Positions 34,513 to 34,704 of a stretch of DNA of 34,704 nucleotides are shown here, in pieces. The notes under the pieces are model-generated. The model saw nothing but the letters and a program-made list of their open reading frames with translations. It was not told where the DNA came from and made no database searches. Source of the stretch: Acidimicrobium ferrooxidans DSM 10331 (GTDB lineage: Bacteria; Actinomycetota; Acidimicrobiia; Acidimicrobiales; Ilumatobacteraceae); NCBI GenBank assembly GCA_945900735.1, contig CAMDJX010000007.1:1-34704 (forward strand). The letters are read 5' to 3'. Every line of letters starts with the position of its first letter. Within the stretch, counting starts at the first letter, position 1. The translations under genes were made by a program, and so were the position numbers.

Positions 34513-34704
34513 TTATGCGCGCATGGCGTCGCGCAGCGCGCGATAGCCAATCATTACTGCGCCGCTAGACGCAATGGCGTCGCGCAACGAAGCGTCATTC
34601 ACAACAAGTTCGTAGTCGTCAATCCATCCAGAAGCCACGCTGCCAAGCGCCCTAATTTCTGGCGTGTCAATGCATGGCTGCACATGGATTTCGGTTACAC
34701 CCGG
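34513..34704 (-). CDS. C-terminal part of a ChbG/YdjC- or polysaccharide-deacetylase-like protein (partial)
   Basis: Manual translation: PGVTEIHVQPCIDTPEIRALGSVASGWIDDYELVVNDASLRDAIASSGAVMIGYRALRDAMRA*; 5' end lies outside the window. Confidence 0.6.
   Translation of the reverse strand, partial: PGVTEIHVQPCIDTPEIRALGSVASGWIDDYELVVNDASLRDAIASSGAVMIGYRALRDAMRA

Noticed and set aside
1-34704. tRNA/rRNA, CRISPR arrays, transposases, phage genes
   Set aside because: None recognised in intergenic sequence or ORFs; most gaps are too short to hold structural RNAs.

Overview
Chromosomal window from a moderately GC-rich actinobacterium. Acidimicrobiia-like is my inference, from WhiB, CofC/F420, Mca/mycothiol, actinobacterial DapD and PafBC-like genes. 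It is gene-dense and mostly housekeeping, with no rRNA, tRNA, CRISPR or transposon seen. Main content in order: pgi, two WYL regulators, SnoaL-like protein, whiB, PIN-PhoH, AT-rich intergenic, HU, a 49-aa Lys/Ala-rich histone-H1-like ORF missing from the ORF track, cofC, gpsA, unknown 418-aa protein, rnhB, unknown 159-aa protein, sirtuin, rhodanese-MoeB/ThiF fusion, glf, GlfT2-like transferase, SpoIID-SGNH-PGBD secreted protein, DMT transporter, class II aldolase, methylmalonyl-CoA-mutase-like large subunit, tandem TetR, secreted Asp-box protein, nitroreductase, dapD, lysS, biotin carboxylase/BCCP, birA, LCP protein, PAS-GGDEF-EAL, PEBP lipoprotein, Mca/LmbE and a partial deacetylase-like gene. 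Most notable points: (i) HU and a separate 49-aa H1-like tail lie in the same frame, split by one TAA plus a strong SD; (ii) TANNNT-N5-7-RTG occurs at about ten gene starts, suggesting leaderless transcription; (iii) a secreted protein with its SpoIID GHG motif at the N-terminus, fused to an SGNH hydrolase and two PG-binding repeats; (iv) a Cys-pair C-terminal tail on a secreted protein; (v) a PAS-GGDEF-EAL gene whose PAS domain extends upstream of any canonical start codon.
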